Below, in pieces: positions 11,398 through 21,673 of a stretch of DNA of 64,000 nucleotides. Each line of letters begins with the position of its first letter. Position 1 is the stretch's first letter. Source of the stretch: Abelmoschus esculentus (Eukaryota; Streptophyta; Magnoliopsida; Malvales; Malvaceae); contig JAUCBN010000054.1 of assembly GCA_035048815.1 (NCBI GenBank), positions 7,099,001-7,163,000 of the forward strand, given 5' to 3'. Below the pieces are notes generated by a model that was not told the origin of the DNA, searched no databases, and worked only from the letters and a program-made list of their open reading frames with translations. The translations under genes were made by a program, and so were the position numbers.

Positions 11398-13664
11398 TGT
11401 AACACCCCAAATTATTCCCAATTTAAAATTTTCTAATTATGGATAACCCTAAATTTAAAACCCTAGAAATTTAGGAATTTAAGTGAGAGATCATATGTTG
11501 GCTAGGTGATTTAATTGAATAAATTCGGAGTTTGGGGATTAATTCTAAATTTTTGGTGACCTTTTTGAATATGTTATAAAATGGATTGACTAATTTGCGA
11601 ACCCTGAGAAGTACAAGGTTGAACCTTGTATTTTACCCGTGAATTTTACATTTAACCTTCTTTTAGCCGAATACAATTTCATTATTTTTTTTGTATCGGC
11701 AGTCATTACGCTATATTTTCCCAAAGTCTTATCTTTTCGTTCAAATCTTCATACCCTTTTGTTTTTATCGTTCGAAATTCCATCGACTAGATCACGACAA
11801 GTCGTTCGCTACCGCTTTGCAAGGTAATCTAGTTTTATAATGTTAATGGGTAACCTTGAAGAGTTGTTTTACGTGTTAGTTGTATCTGAATGGGGGAAAT
11901 CGTTGTAAATTTATTTATTAGATTCATGGTAAAAGATCCATGTTTGTGTTGCGCAAAAATATGTAGATGAAGAATGAAAAATATTTTTGATTCTGTCAAT
12001 TTCTTTCAAGAGCAAGAAGCCATGGATTTGATATTTGTATGATGGAAAAATCCTTAGTGGTTCACAGTGAGTGTTTCGATTCATGTTTTATATCAGTGTC
12101 TAGATATTGAAGGTGAGGGAAAAGAAATTGTAATTGATTTTTGGGATTTCTAAAGCAAACCACGTGAATGGTGGTTTATGGATTTCATGGGAAAGGAATT
12201 GTGGGGAAATTCAAGGGATTAAGGAGTTCACTGGAATGTTAGGGAATAGATTTAATTATTCTTTGGTTATCTCACGCGATTTAAGTAAGGAAGAAACCAA
12301 TCGAATATGTTTCTATTAGATTAAAGATATTTTACTTAGATTTAAAGATTTATTTAATTTTACAATTATGGGAATATTCGTATCATTACCTTGATTCGAA
12401 TATTTTTATTATTTCAGACGACGTTGACTCAGAGAACGAGATCGTACCTCCACCTCCACCTCCTGTTCAGAATACTCCAGAAAATCCTTCACGAGCTACA
12501 CGTGAGTTTTAGTGGATTTATATTTCGTTATGGTTGAGTTTTAGAATTTTATTGTTAATTTTAGGAATATTTGTAGGACCTAATCCTGTTAGAGCTAGAG
12601 ATAATTCAAATCGAGGAAAACGTCATCGTCAACATTAGAGCTATGACCTTAGAGGTGCGTTCTCTTATTTGGTACTATATGTGTTCTTCTAAAATTAAAT
12701 ATATTTTTGTGACATGCTTGACATTTGATTTGAGAATAATTGTGGTTTATAGCATGTCTAGTTTCGGTATTGTGACTCTGATTGTGCACTTGTGTTAACA
12801 TGCATACATGTCATTATGATTTGAGGAAAATATGTAAAAACTTTCAGATATTGAGATTTCGCACTTTTATGATTTTATTATCTTGTGAATATGAGATTTC
12901 GGATATACTATAATTTTGGATATTTTGATATCGGATCTTGTCGGAATTATTTTCGGATTTTCAAGTCATGATACATTAACATGTGTGCATCGGGTGGTAT
13001 TTGTGTATGGAGGAAGTTGTCGCAGCCTTCCGGTTCGGAAGCCCTAAGACCACTTTCGGATTTTGGTGACGATGTAGGTGAGGGTTCTGGGGAACTCCTC
13101 CATTCAGACTGGTGACGATGTAGTTGGGATTTGTGCACTCTACATGACATCGTTTCACACATCATGATTCGCATTTATTTGTTATTTAACACTTGAGAAA
13201 TTATTTTTAAGAAGAATATTTTTAATATATATTTTTGATATGATGCACCATAGAGACACATTGAGTTTTACGACTCACTCCCCTACTTTTCTCCTTATAG
13301 ATACTTTTGATCTTTAGACGCCTCGGTACCAGGAGAACATCTCAGATTTTTGAATTTTTATTATATTTCAGTATGGGTTACTATTATCGGATTTAGTCAT
13401 CTTATTTAAATTATGATATTTATTTGGGATTTGTTACAATTGGACTTGAAATCTTTTGGGACTTATTTAGAATTTTAGTGCATGCCTTATATTAACTTTT
13501 ATATTTATTTGGATAAGTATTCTTATTTTACTTTTGATATAAAATCATTTATTTGGATTTTTGGAGGATATTTATGGATGATATTTTAATCGTTTTGGAA
13601 ACTAAATTTCTATATTGACCCTTGAATTTTGTTCAAACCTTATAACCCGATAATAGGGGTTACA
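11398..13664 (+). repeat. 3' LTR of the inner chromovirus
   Basis: 2267 bases, ten shorter than the 5' LTR because of a 2-base loss in an AT run near 13225 and an 8-base loss near 13572. It is preceded by the polypurine tract and followed by the target duplication TGGCC. Confidence 0.95.
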
Positions 13665-13885
13665 TGGCCTCTGGATTGACCAATGAACCTTCAACTTATC
13701 AAGCAACCATGAATGGAGTTCTCCAACCATTTTTAAGAAAGTTTATGCTTGATTTTTCTAATGATATCTTGGGATATAGTAAGACTCAAGGCTTTATGTT
13801 AGTCTCAGCAAAGGTAGTAGCAATTCAAACTTGGACGACTCCAACTACTATGAAACAGGTTTGGCAAGAATTGTTTAGGCTCTAA
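13665..13885 (+). pseudogene. Outer-element RT remnant, continuation after the inner element
   Basis: Reading resumes with GLTNEPSTYQATMNGVLQ, a clear match to the Gypsy RT segment that follows the point where the left part broke off. The catalytic box is damaged: the FxDD motif reads FSNDILGYS, so the first catalytic aspartate is lost. After LGYSKT the sequence jumps to KVVAIQTWTTPTTMKQV, which belongs about 80 residues further along in the family, so a deletion is inferred. TAA at 13883-13885 ends the frame. Confidence 0.68.
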
Positions 13886-13906
13886 GGAATTAAGTTTGGT
13901 CTGAGC

Positions 13907-14548
13907 TTAGATCATGACAATCCTACTCTTCTCAAGGTTTGGAACCATATCAATGATCCCATGAGGCCTTTAGAAAATTCCCTTAGACCTCCACTTCAAG
14001 ACATTTATAAAATTGATGGCATTGTTTCTGTCTTTGTTGGTCATGTGAAGAATGGTGTTCTTAATCATGGTATGGTCGTGACAATTGATCCTTTTGGTTT
14101 GATCATTGAAGTCAAGTCCGTCGAGATGTATCATGAATCCCTCTTGAAGGCTCTCCCTAGTGATAATGTCAAGTTCAAGCATGTTTTATTTACTTCAAAC
14201 TTTAAGGATGATCCTGCAAAGGAGGCTACCAACTTCACTTCTCAAATCATTGTCATGAACCAACTTGTCCAGATTGGAAACAAAAATGCCCCAATCTTCG
14301 ACCATCACCCCCCACATATTTTTGTGAAGTTTGCTGAATTGTTGATCAAGATTGAAAAGCGATTTAGCAAGGAGCTCGAGAAGAAGCCCAAATTATTAAA
14401 GAATGGTGATGTTTTGATGGTTAAGATGACTTCCATTGAGCCTATGATTGTGAAAACTTTCTTTGAGTACTTATCTGTTGGACATTTTGTCGGAAGGGAT
14501 ATTCGAAAGAATGTGATCATTGGTGTCATCAAAAGCGTTAAAAGAGAG
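13907..14548 (+). pseudogene. Captured eEF1A (elongation factor 1-alpha) domain II-III fragment
   Basis: eEF1A delivers aminoacyl-tRNA to the ribosome. This block reads like a diverged copy of its second and third beta-barrel domains: PTLLKVWNHINDP, then LQDIYKIDGI, GMVVTIDPFGL, EVKSVEMYHES, DDPAKEATNFTSQIIVMN, KELEKKPKLLKNGD and NVIIGVIKSVKRE, in the order expected for eEF1A. The GTPase domain I is missing. A short internal stretch, where eEF1A normally reads VAVKDLKRG, appears deleted. The frame is open from 13886 to 14692 despite about half of the residues having changed, and it lies between the RT remnant and the 3' LTR. It is therefore part of the element, not an independent gene. Identification is strong; when and how it was captured is inference. 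Confidence 0.85.
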
Positions 14549-14646
14549 ATCAAACTGTCATCAAAGATCCATTTCGATATGTTCCAAGTTGATCATCGAT
14601 ATGTCACGAACCTTGAGGACAAGGTTACATTTAAAGGTGGGGGTAA

Positions 14647-14904
14647 TGTTATGAACCCACAATTCAATGATGCGGGCAAGGTGAATATATAAGATGACGT
14701 ACAACTTGTATCGACAGTTAATAGGGCAATTGGTCCATAACAAATTGTCCTATATATTAAAGAGTTGTAATGTTTGTTTTTCTTTATGTCAATTGTTATC
14801 AAAACTGTATTTTCCTTTTTATCTTCTTCTAAGAAATCTTCTTCTTTCTCTATTTTTATTTCTGCACAGTAGTTAAGAACCAATTGCAAGATTTGTTCCT
14901 AACA
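14647..14904 (+). repeat. 3' LTR of the outer Gypsy element
   Basis: 258 bases, same ends as the 5' LTR, preceded by a purine-rich tract (about 14635-14646) and followed by the duplicated target AACAG. Confidence 0.88.
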
Positions 14905-14909
14905 AACAG

Positions 14910-14963
14910 CTACTCTTATCTCCAATATTTCAGCCGCTTTGGATCATTCCATCGTCTTCTTAG
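14910..14963 (+). pseudogene. F-box/DUF295 pseudogene, 3' end after the nested insertion
   Basis: Directly after the duplicated target site AACAG (14905-14909) the frame that was cut at 2719 continues for 17 codons, reading LLLSPIFQPLWIIPSSS, and stops at TAG 14961-14963. A proline- and tryptophan-containing C-terminal tail of this kind is usual in DUF295 proteins. The reading-frame continuity across a 12-kb insertion independently supports the mapped insertion boundaries. Confidence 0.75.
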
Positions 14964-15494
14964 CAAAGACGTACGATTCAAACTTAGGTTAAATTAGAAT
15001 ATATTGCATTAGGATATTATTAATGGAATAAGCAAATTTGATGTAATCGTATATCAGTTTATATATTTCAAATAAATTATCTTTAAATTTTATGTCTTAA
15101 TCTTAAAATTGAAGTTTTATATCATCAATCCTAAAATTATATCTTCTCAAATTTTTTAAACCATATTCATAAACTTTAATCTCAAACTTAATTTTTAGTG
15201 TAAATTTTAAATTTTATACTATAAAATTATGAATATATCTTAACTTTAATTCCTTAAAATTATTTTTCTAGCATAAGAAATAAATAAAAGCATTAAAAAG
15301 ATAAAAAAAATTCTATTTTTTCTACAAATCATTAATTAGTATGATTAATTAACATGTAATAGTTAAAGATGATATTATTAAGCTTTTGATATCAAGAATT
15401 AATGTTTAGCTTAATATTTTGGGATGTTTTGTGAAGGTTCATATATACTCGGAGTAATTTTTTTTCTTTATTAAGTCTTTTTTTTATGTCTTTT
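14964..15494. other. AT-rich DNA, no gene seen
   Basis: Very A/T-rich sequence following the end of the F-box pseudogene. No open frame of note, no motif or repeat that I recognise. Confidence 0.6.
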
Positions 15495-15625
15495 ATTGAA
15501 AAAATTATAAAAATTAAATTTTAAATTATAATTTTTATTTTTTACATCTTAAATTTTAAACCCTACACTATAAAAAATACATCATACCCCTAATTCCCTA
15601 AACCCTAATCACAACCACTAATTTA
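15495..15625 (+). repeat. Dispersed AT-rich repeat, copy B
   Basis: Same family as 560-720 and, inverted, 19250-19380. It contains CCCTACACTATAAAAAATAC followed by CCCTAATTCCCTAAACCC. It ends just before the solo LTR target site. Confidence 0.55.
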
Positions 15626-15665
15626 AAGTGAAGGCACAATTAGAAGGTAGATGATTTGCACCCTA

Positions 15666-18210
15666 TAGCGACCCTCCCGTTAATTTAAATTAAGTGTCAA
15701 AATAAGAATTTACTGTTTTGAAAATTTTAGAAAATTGGGAAATTAGGGTTTTGAAGTAAAAGTTGAATTTGAAAAATTAGGGATTTGAAAAATTAAATTT
15801 AGTGATTTGAAAAGTTTGAGAAATTAGGGTTTAAAATAAAAATGAAATTGAAAATTGGGATTTTAATTTGAAAAAGGGAAAATTAGGAATTAGGGTTAGG
15901 GATTGTAAAATTCGAGAAGTTGAAAATTTTAAAATTTTGGAAAGATTAAAACAAAAGGGTCATTTGATTTAAAGTGTATTTTTAAATGGGAAAATTATTT
16001 AAAAAAGAATTTTAAGAGATAAAAAATGTTTAAAAAATAAATTAAAATGTTTGAAAACGATTTGAAAATAAATGGAGTCGTCACCGGTCACTTTGGTAGA
16101 CCGGAAATCGTAAAATCAAAGATTCGAAATAAATTAGGTTCGAGAGTCGGTTACGACTAAAAACGGTGTTAGCGTTTAAAATCGCCCAAAAATTGACACG
16201 TTTACAAAACTACCGCTTAATTAATTTTAAAATTTTTGATTTAAAGTGACATTAAATTAATATATATTTTTTTAAAATTTAGATATATTATAAACGTCAC
16301 GATATTTAAAGGTAAACACATACACCGTCATCACTACGTCTAGTGTCGGGCCCGTTACGACTAAATAAAAAAACATCACATTGTTCTAATTAATTAAGTA
16401 TAATCTTAAACAAATTAATATGAAATAATATAAACAAAATACATTACATTGAAATAAAATCCATAAATAAAAGTGTGTGGCATAATAAATTAAAAACATA
16501 ATATATACAATATATATGCATACCATGACATTAAATGAATATATATATATATATATAACTAAATACAAAATTAGAATCAAATGAAAAGGTGTCTTAATTC
16601 TGGAAACATGACCAAATTAAATAAAAATAATAACTGAAAGGCAAAAACAAAAGACTTAATCACTGGAATAGATTAAATTGGAACAGAACAAAAATTTTAA
16701 AACCAAATCGGAACAAAAAAAGTTTTTAAAGCTCAAATTAGTGACTAAAATGAAGTGGAAAGAAAAATAAAAGGTCAAATTGAAAAATAGGAGCTGGATT
16801 AGATTATTTAGTGACCAAACTATAAAACGATTTAAAAATGCAAGGATTGAGGGAATGATTGCAAAGACGAGGACGGTTTAATGATGAAATTAACTCATTT
16901 TTATATAGGGACCCGAATATAAAACTCAAAAAGAAATTAATTTCTCCCCCTTTTCCTCATTTCTTTTTTTTCTTTGCTTTTAAACCCCAAACTTCAAAAC
17001 AACATTATATTTATCAAAATTGGAGATTGAACCCTTTCTTTTTTTAGAAAAAACAAAAAATAAAAATGTTTTTTTCCCCCCCCAAAAAAAGAAGAAAGTT
17101 CTGATTCGAACACCGGGTCTCAGGTTCCCTTCCCTAGGCTCACCATCTACCACCCAAAAGTGTAAGGATTGTTGCTGGAATGTGTGTTCGAACGACGCAA
17201 CCAGATTCGAAGGTAAAAAAAATATTTTTTGTTTCGATGCATGCAAACTCAGAGGATATACCTAAAAAAATGTTTTGTATTGATTATTGGTGATGGGGGC
17301 AAACCCCTTACAATGGTGTTTTCATCGTTTTTTATAACCGAGCAATACATGAAAATAACGGGGGAAAAAATAAAAATCCTATTGGTTGTTATTAATTTTG
17401 TTCGTATTCTCTGAAATTCTCTGTTGGTTCTATGTATATTGTCGGAATTGTATTTTCTTTTGCCTCTAAAATTCTGAATATTTGGATGTTGATCATGTAC
17501 GATTCTGAAAATTTTCTTGTTTTCTTGCATGAGTCACCGTTGGAATGGTACTACCGGACGACGATCAGCGACGAAGGAAGACGGATAGTCGAATTGGTGA
17601 GTGAAGAGGCGCGCGTGCGCCACACGTGCACGTGGAGGAGTAGAGGTGTCGCGCGTGGGCGCGCGTGGTTCTTCTAGAAGTTTTATTTGTTTGATCTCGG
17701 CCGTTGAATCACAGATCTGATCTAATGACTCATAGCCGTTTACGCATAAACAAGAAAGGGGGTTATTAGCTAGGGTTTCGGTTGATTGTGTTCAATTGGG
17801 CTAGTGTAATATTATATTCGGGCTTGTATTATTATTTATTGTAATTGAACTCTGAATTTATTATTAAGTTTTATTTATTGGACCTTTTAAATAAAATCTG
17901 TTTAGGCTTATTTATTTTAAAAGTGGGTTGACTTCTATTTAATATCTAATAATAATAAATATAATAATAAAAATAATAAGAATAAAACGAAATAATAACA
18001 TATAATATTTTTTTATTTTAGTTTATAATAAAAAACCCAAAGGGATAATAATATTTTTCGATTTTTCTTTAAAAGGGTAAATATAAAAGCATGGCATAAA
18101 TATATTAATATAATATTTTTGATATTTTTAATAATAAATTAAAGCCGTTATTTTGTAATGACAAAAATTAAAATCGGGTTTAGATCTCGGATAAAATTAG
18201 TGATTACACA
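15666..18210 (+). mobile_element. Probable solo LTR of a Gypsy-type element
   Basis: The 2545-base block begins TAGCGACCC (the first base pair would be a TG changed to TA) and ends ATTACACA. It is flanked by the perfect 5-base repeat CCCTA (15661-15665 and 18211-18215). No internal element sequence or second LTR is present. Inside, at about 16073-16200, lies a box with GGAGTCGTCACCGG and GTCGGTTACGAC that recurs at 32440-32610 and 50490-50620. A GC-rich stretch at 17605-17670 contains CACGTG G-box palindromes, and a (TA)n run lies near 16538-16557. The boundaries rest on the target duplication; a longer shared word (CACCCTAT) leaves slight ambiguity. Confidence 0.6.
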
Positions 18211-18264
18211 CCCTATACTCGGGTGTAGTTTGATAAAGGTTAGAGTAGTTTATATGTACTTTTA

Positions 18265-19127
18265 GGGTCTGTTTGGTTCACGAAATGTAAGATTAACTAT
18301 GAGAATAAGATTACTGGAACGTAACATCACCTAACATAATACTGAGAATGTTACATTATCTTCTTTGATTTATTTGGTAGGAATATAAGATTGTAATGTT
18401 TGGTCGAAGGAATATAAGATTAATTGAAAACAAAATTTACTAACTTATCCTTATGATATATTTTGTTAACAAGTTAAAATTTTAATTATTAAATTAAAAA
18501 TATTCATATAAAATTTATTAAATTATTTTCGTTACATCAAAAATTTTTAAAAAATATTTATAATAAGATTAAAAAAAATAAATAATTTAAAAATATTTTA
18601 TATTTATATATTATTATACTCTTTTAATATTTTTTGAATTGTAAAATACTATCTATTTAATACATTTAGATTTTAATTTTTTATTATATTTCACCGTTTA
18701 TCAAATAAATTAAATTAAAGTATATAATAAAAAAATTTAAAACTAATAAAAATGATAAAAATATATTAATCTATTAATTTTTTTAAGATAAAAATATCTT
18801 AATTAATCAAATAATAAAATTAATATTCAATAAAAATATTTAATAAATTTACACTATAAATAATTAATCACATAATTTAAAAAGAATAAAGAATCAACAT
18901 GAATACAATTAATTATATTAGGGGCAATACTGTCCAAAGCGAAAAGAATTATGTAATACCTAAGAAATTGAAGGGAATAACATTCTCACCATTTGAGCGA
19001 AAAGAAATCGCTTTAAGAAAAGAATAACATCTTTTAGTGGGAATTCGTTTAAACCAAACATGAGAATACAAGTTTGAAAAAAATTATTACCCTCAGTAAT
19101 TATTTTTTTCGCGAACCAAACACACTT
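18265..19127. mobile_element. Tourist-like (PIF/Harbinger) MITE
   Basis: The left end reads GGGTCTGTTTGGTTCACGAA and the right end, reverse-complemented, AAGTGTGTTTGGTTCGCGAA. They form imperfect terminal inverted repeats flanked by TTA on both sides (18262-18264 and 19128-19130). TTA targets and GGGnCTGTTTGG ends are typical of Tourist/PIF-Harbinger MITEs. No transposase is encoded. Confidence 0.6.
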
Positions 19128-19249
19128 TTAAGGAAAAGTTTTGGGGTATAGGGAGTTTTTTTGGGTTATTCTATTTTTCAAAAAATAATTTGTTTTTTAT
19201 TGTTTTTCTTTTAATTCTCTCACTTTAAAATAATGGACATAAAATTTAC

Positions 19250-19380
19250 AGTTTAAGGTTTAGTATTAGGAATGTTATTAAGATTTATATAATTAAGGGT
19301 ATGATGTATTTTTTAGAGTTTAAGATATAAAAATTAGATTTATAATTTAAAATTTAATTTTTAAGTATTTTTATAATACG
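19250..19380 (-). repeat. Dispersed AT-rich repeat, copy C (inverted)
   Basis: Reverse complement resembles copies A and B: AAAAAATACATCATACCC, then TTAATTATATAAATC. It lies between the MITE and the long inverted repeat. Confidence 0.45.
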
Positions 19381-19504
19381 ATATGTTTTAAAAGAAAATA
19401 TGAATAAGGGATACAATTTTTATTAGATTTCTAATAAGTCATACAACGTATAATTGGGATTTTTTTAACAATTAATAAAAATTCATTTGCTACGAAAAAA
19501 AAAT

Positions 19505-20109
19505 TATCGTGTTAATAAATTGGTTTAAGGGTTCAATAAGCCCTTAAATTTTTGTAAAAAAAAATAATTAAGTATTTAAATTTTTTTCATCCAATTCAAC
19601 CCTCAAATTCAAGAAAAAAATCAATTTAACCCTTAAACTTTTGCAAAAAGTCAATTAAGCCTTTAAACTTTTTTCACACCCAATTAAGCCATCAAACTCA
19701 AGAAAAAATAAATTTGGTCCTTTGATCAACTTTGACCGTTAAATTTAATTTATTATTTTTGAAAAAAATTAAAATGTTTCGTAACAAAATAATACCGTTT
19801 GTCATTTATAAGAATTTTTAAAATTTAATTTTTAAAATATATAAAAATCCTAAAAAACTAAAAATCTAAAAAAAATATTTTTAAAATATACAAATATTTT
19901 TAATTATGAAATTTAATTTAAAATGATAAATAATAATTTTTTAAAATATTTAAAACTAAAAAAATAAAATATTAAATATTAGTATACAATTATAAAAAAA
20001 TAAGTTAAAATATAAAACAATAAAATTTATTTTGATTTTTAAAATAACTTTTATCGTTTAACATTTTTTTAATTTATTTATATAATTTTATAATAATATT
20101 TAGTCTTTC
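19505..20109 (+). repeat. Left arm of a long inverted repeat (foldback/MITE-like)
   Basis: The arm begins near GGTTTAAGGGTTCAATAAGC, contains repeated phrases of the form CAATTAAGCC-TTAAACTTTT, and then TGATCAACTTTGACCGTTAA. The reverse complement of 25581-25940 carries the same series in the same order (GTTTAATGGTTTAATAA, AATTAAGCCCTCAAG, GACCAACTTTCACTGTTAA). The two arms now flank a Copia element. Divergence is high, so exact ends cannot be placed. Confidence 0.5.
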
Positions 20110-20184
20110 AATAAAATCTCTCTCCCTTTTGTCTCTCGTCTTTATTCTCTTATTTTATTCTTGTTCTTTACTTTATTCACAACA
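20110..20184 (+). repeat. Truncated 5' LTR of Copia copy 1
   Basis: Matches the last 75 bases of the 3' LTR; the first about 160 bases, including the TATA region, are gone. Confidence 0.82.
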
Positions 20185-20951
20185 CGTTATCAGCACGAGA
20201 CTCTAACCAACGGAGGTGTTTGTCGTTCAAATCTTGAAGGAGTTATTGAAAAGAATTTGTAACTGGCATAAATCAAAGATAAGTTCTTCTCCCTTAATTA
20301 TATTTTTTTTTCTCTCTTGATCTTTGATTTGATTTTTAATTTATTAAAAATCTTTGGTTGTTTGGTGTTTGTGTAGCGATAAAGCGACTCAATTCCTGTG
20401 GTGCTTGTCGACAATTTCCAAAGAGGATTTTAACAAAATATTGGTGATTAAACTTTTCATATATTCAAATTAGTGGAAAGTTCGGTATATTTTATTTATT
20501 TAATTTGAGATTTTTTTTATCTTTATTTATAACCAATATTTGTTTATTTTATTATTATGACGAAAGTTTATGTTTTAATCATGTTTTAAGTATTACATGA
20601 TATTAGAACAAATATTAAACCTTTAATCAATTAATATGTTCTTTGTTATGTTGGTTTAATCCGAGTATATTGGTTGGACATCCCGTTCTGCGAGGCTACT
20701 GGTCTCAAAGGAGGTTCTTTTTTTAAAGGACCTTGTGGACTGTTTAACAACGCCGCGTATGAGGAATAAATTTTTTGTTCTTTGTATATATTGTATATAT
20801 ATTGGTTGATCAATTATTATTTAATAGTATAAATATTATAAAGTCTATATTTGCTTGGAAGCAATATTTTTTTTGTGTCGAAAAACTCGACTATAGACTT
20901 CTCCCAAGTTCAAGTTACGAAAATTGTCTTGATCAAAGAATTTTAATGGGA

Positions 20952-21230
20952 GATATTCCCTGAAGTAAATGCATGCATGATGATTATTCCATGCGATTAT
21001 TGGATTTATGACATTCCCTAAAGTGAATGCAAGCATGATGATTATTCCATGCGATTATTGGATTTATGACATTCCATGAAGTGAATGCAAGCATGATGAT
21101 TATTCCATGCGATTATTTGATTTATGTCATTCCCTAAAGTGAATGCAAGCATGATGTTTATTCCATGCGATTATTGAATTTGTTTCATTCCTTGAAGTGA
21201 ATGCAAACGTGATAATTCACTATATGGTTA
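20952..21230 (+). repeat. 58-base tandem repeats in the leader/gag region of Copia copy 1
   Basis: Five units begin at 20952, 21010, 21068, 21126 and 21184, each of the form ACATTCCCTGAAGTGAATGC followed by AAGCATGATGATTATTCCATGCG. The period is exactly 58. The same array is in copy 2 (26645-26930). Because 58 is not a multiple of three, it is unlikely to encode a protein repeat. Confidence 0.85.
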
Positions 21231-21631
21231 GTGAATAAAACTCAATTATGTGCCAGAGTATCATTGATGAGGATATGTTAGAAAAAAAACATACTTCACT
21301 TTTCATGCCAACAATGTTGTCCTTTAGACACAATATCGTGAAAAAGGCTTTAAGAAATATTCTGAGTTAATTTCTTGCCTTCTTGTGGCTTAGCAAAATA
21401 ATAAGTTGCTCAAGAAAAATCATGAATATCGCTCAACAGGCTCCGATCCATTCCCTGAAGCGAATGTGACATTATATAGCGGAATAAATAAAAGCCATAT
21501 TAATAATTGTGGTTACGATTGAAGTCATAAAATAGACATGGATAAGATGATTATTTTGAGAATACTTATATCCACAAGAAGTGGAATTATAAAGATGACA
21601 AGAATGATAGAGATCAGATTAAAAATCTTTA

Positions 21632-21673
21632 TGTTATCAATGTGATGGTATAAACCATTGATCTCGTACTTGT
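21632..21673 (+). pseudogene. Copia Gag zinc knuckle remnant, copy 1
   Basis: A C-x2-C-x4-H-x4-C spacing is readable (C at 21632, C at 21641, H at 21656, C at 21671), but the residue after the histidine is replaced by a TGA stop at 21659-21661. The same TGA is in copy 2 at 27290-27292. Confidence 0.6.

Larger units (their letters stand above)
4164..13664 (+). mobile_element. Tekay/Del-like chromovirus (inner Ty3/Gypsy element)
   Basis: The 9501-base element has LTRs at 4164-6440 and 11398-13664, starting TGTAACACCCC and ending GGGGTTACA. It is flanked by the perfect target duplication TGGCC (4159-4163 and 13665-13669). Between the LTRs lie a primer-binding site, gag with a zinc knuckle, protease, RT, RNase H, integrase and a C-terminal chromodomain, the order and domain set of Tekay/Del chromoviruses. 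LTR divergence by eye is about 20 substitutions and two small length changes over 2.27 kb (near 1%). Insertion is thus recent, yet gag-pol already holds several stops and a frameshift. It probably arrived defective or decayed quickly. Confidence 0.95.
2720..14904 (+). mobile_element. Degenerate short-LTR Ty3/Gypsy element carrying eEF1A sequence (outer element)
   Basis: Two 258-base direct repeats (2720-2977 and 14647-14904) start with TGTTATGAACCC and end with TTCCTAACA. They are flanked by the perfect 5-base duplication AACAG (2715-2719 and 14905-14909). Without the inner chromovirus the element is only about 2.7 kb. It keeps a gag-like start, parts of reverse transcriptase and RNase H-proximal sequence, then an eEF1A-derived block, then a purine-rich tract GGTGGGGG before the 3' LTR. 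Integrase and protease are absent, so it can only have moved with proteins supplied by another element. The LTRs differ at about 8 positions by eye (roughly 3%), so it is older than the element inserted in it. Confidence 0.88.

Noticed and set aside
13961..14692. A functional standalone eEF1A gene
   Set aside because: The GTP-binding domain is missing, an internal stretch is deleted, and the block lies within an LTR element.
16980..17530. Several 60-90-codon frames inside the 15.7-18.2 kb LTR
   Set aside because: Low-complexity phenylalanine/lysine-rich translations from A/T runs; no domain or start context.
20952..21230. Regular repeats that might be a CRISPR array
   Set aside because: The units are contiguous, lack unique spacers, and sit inside a plant Copia element.
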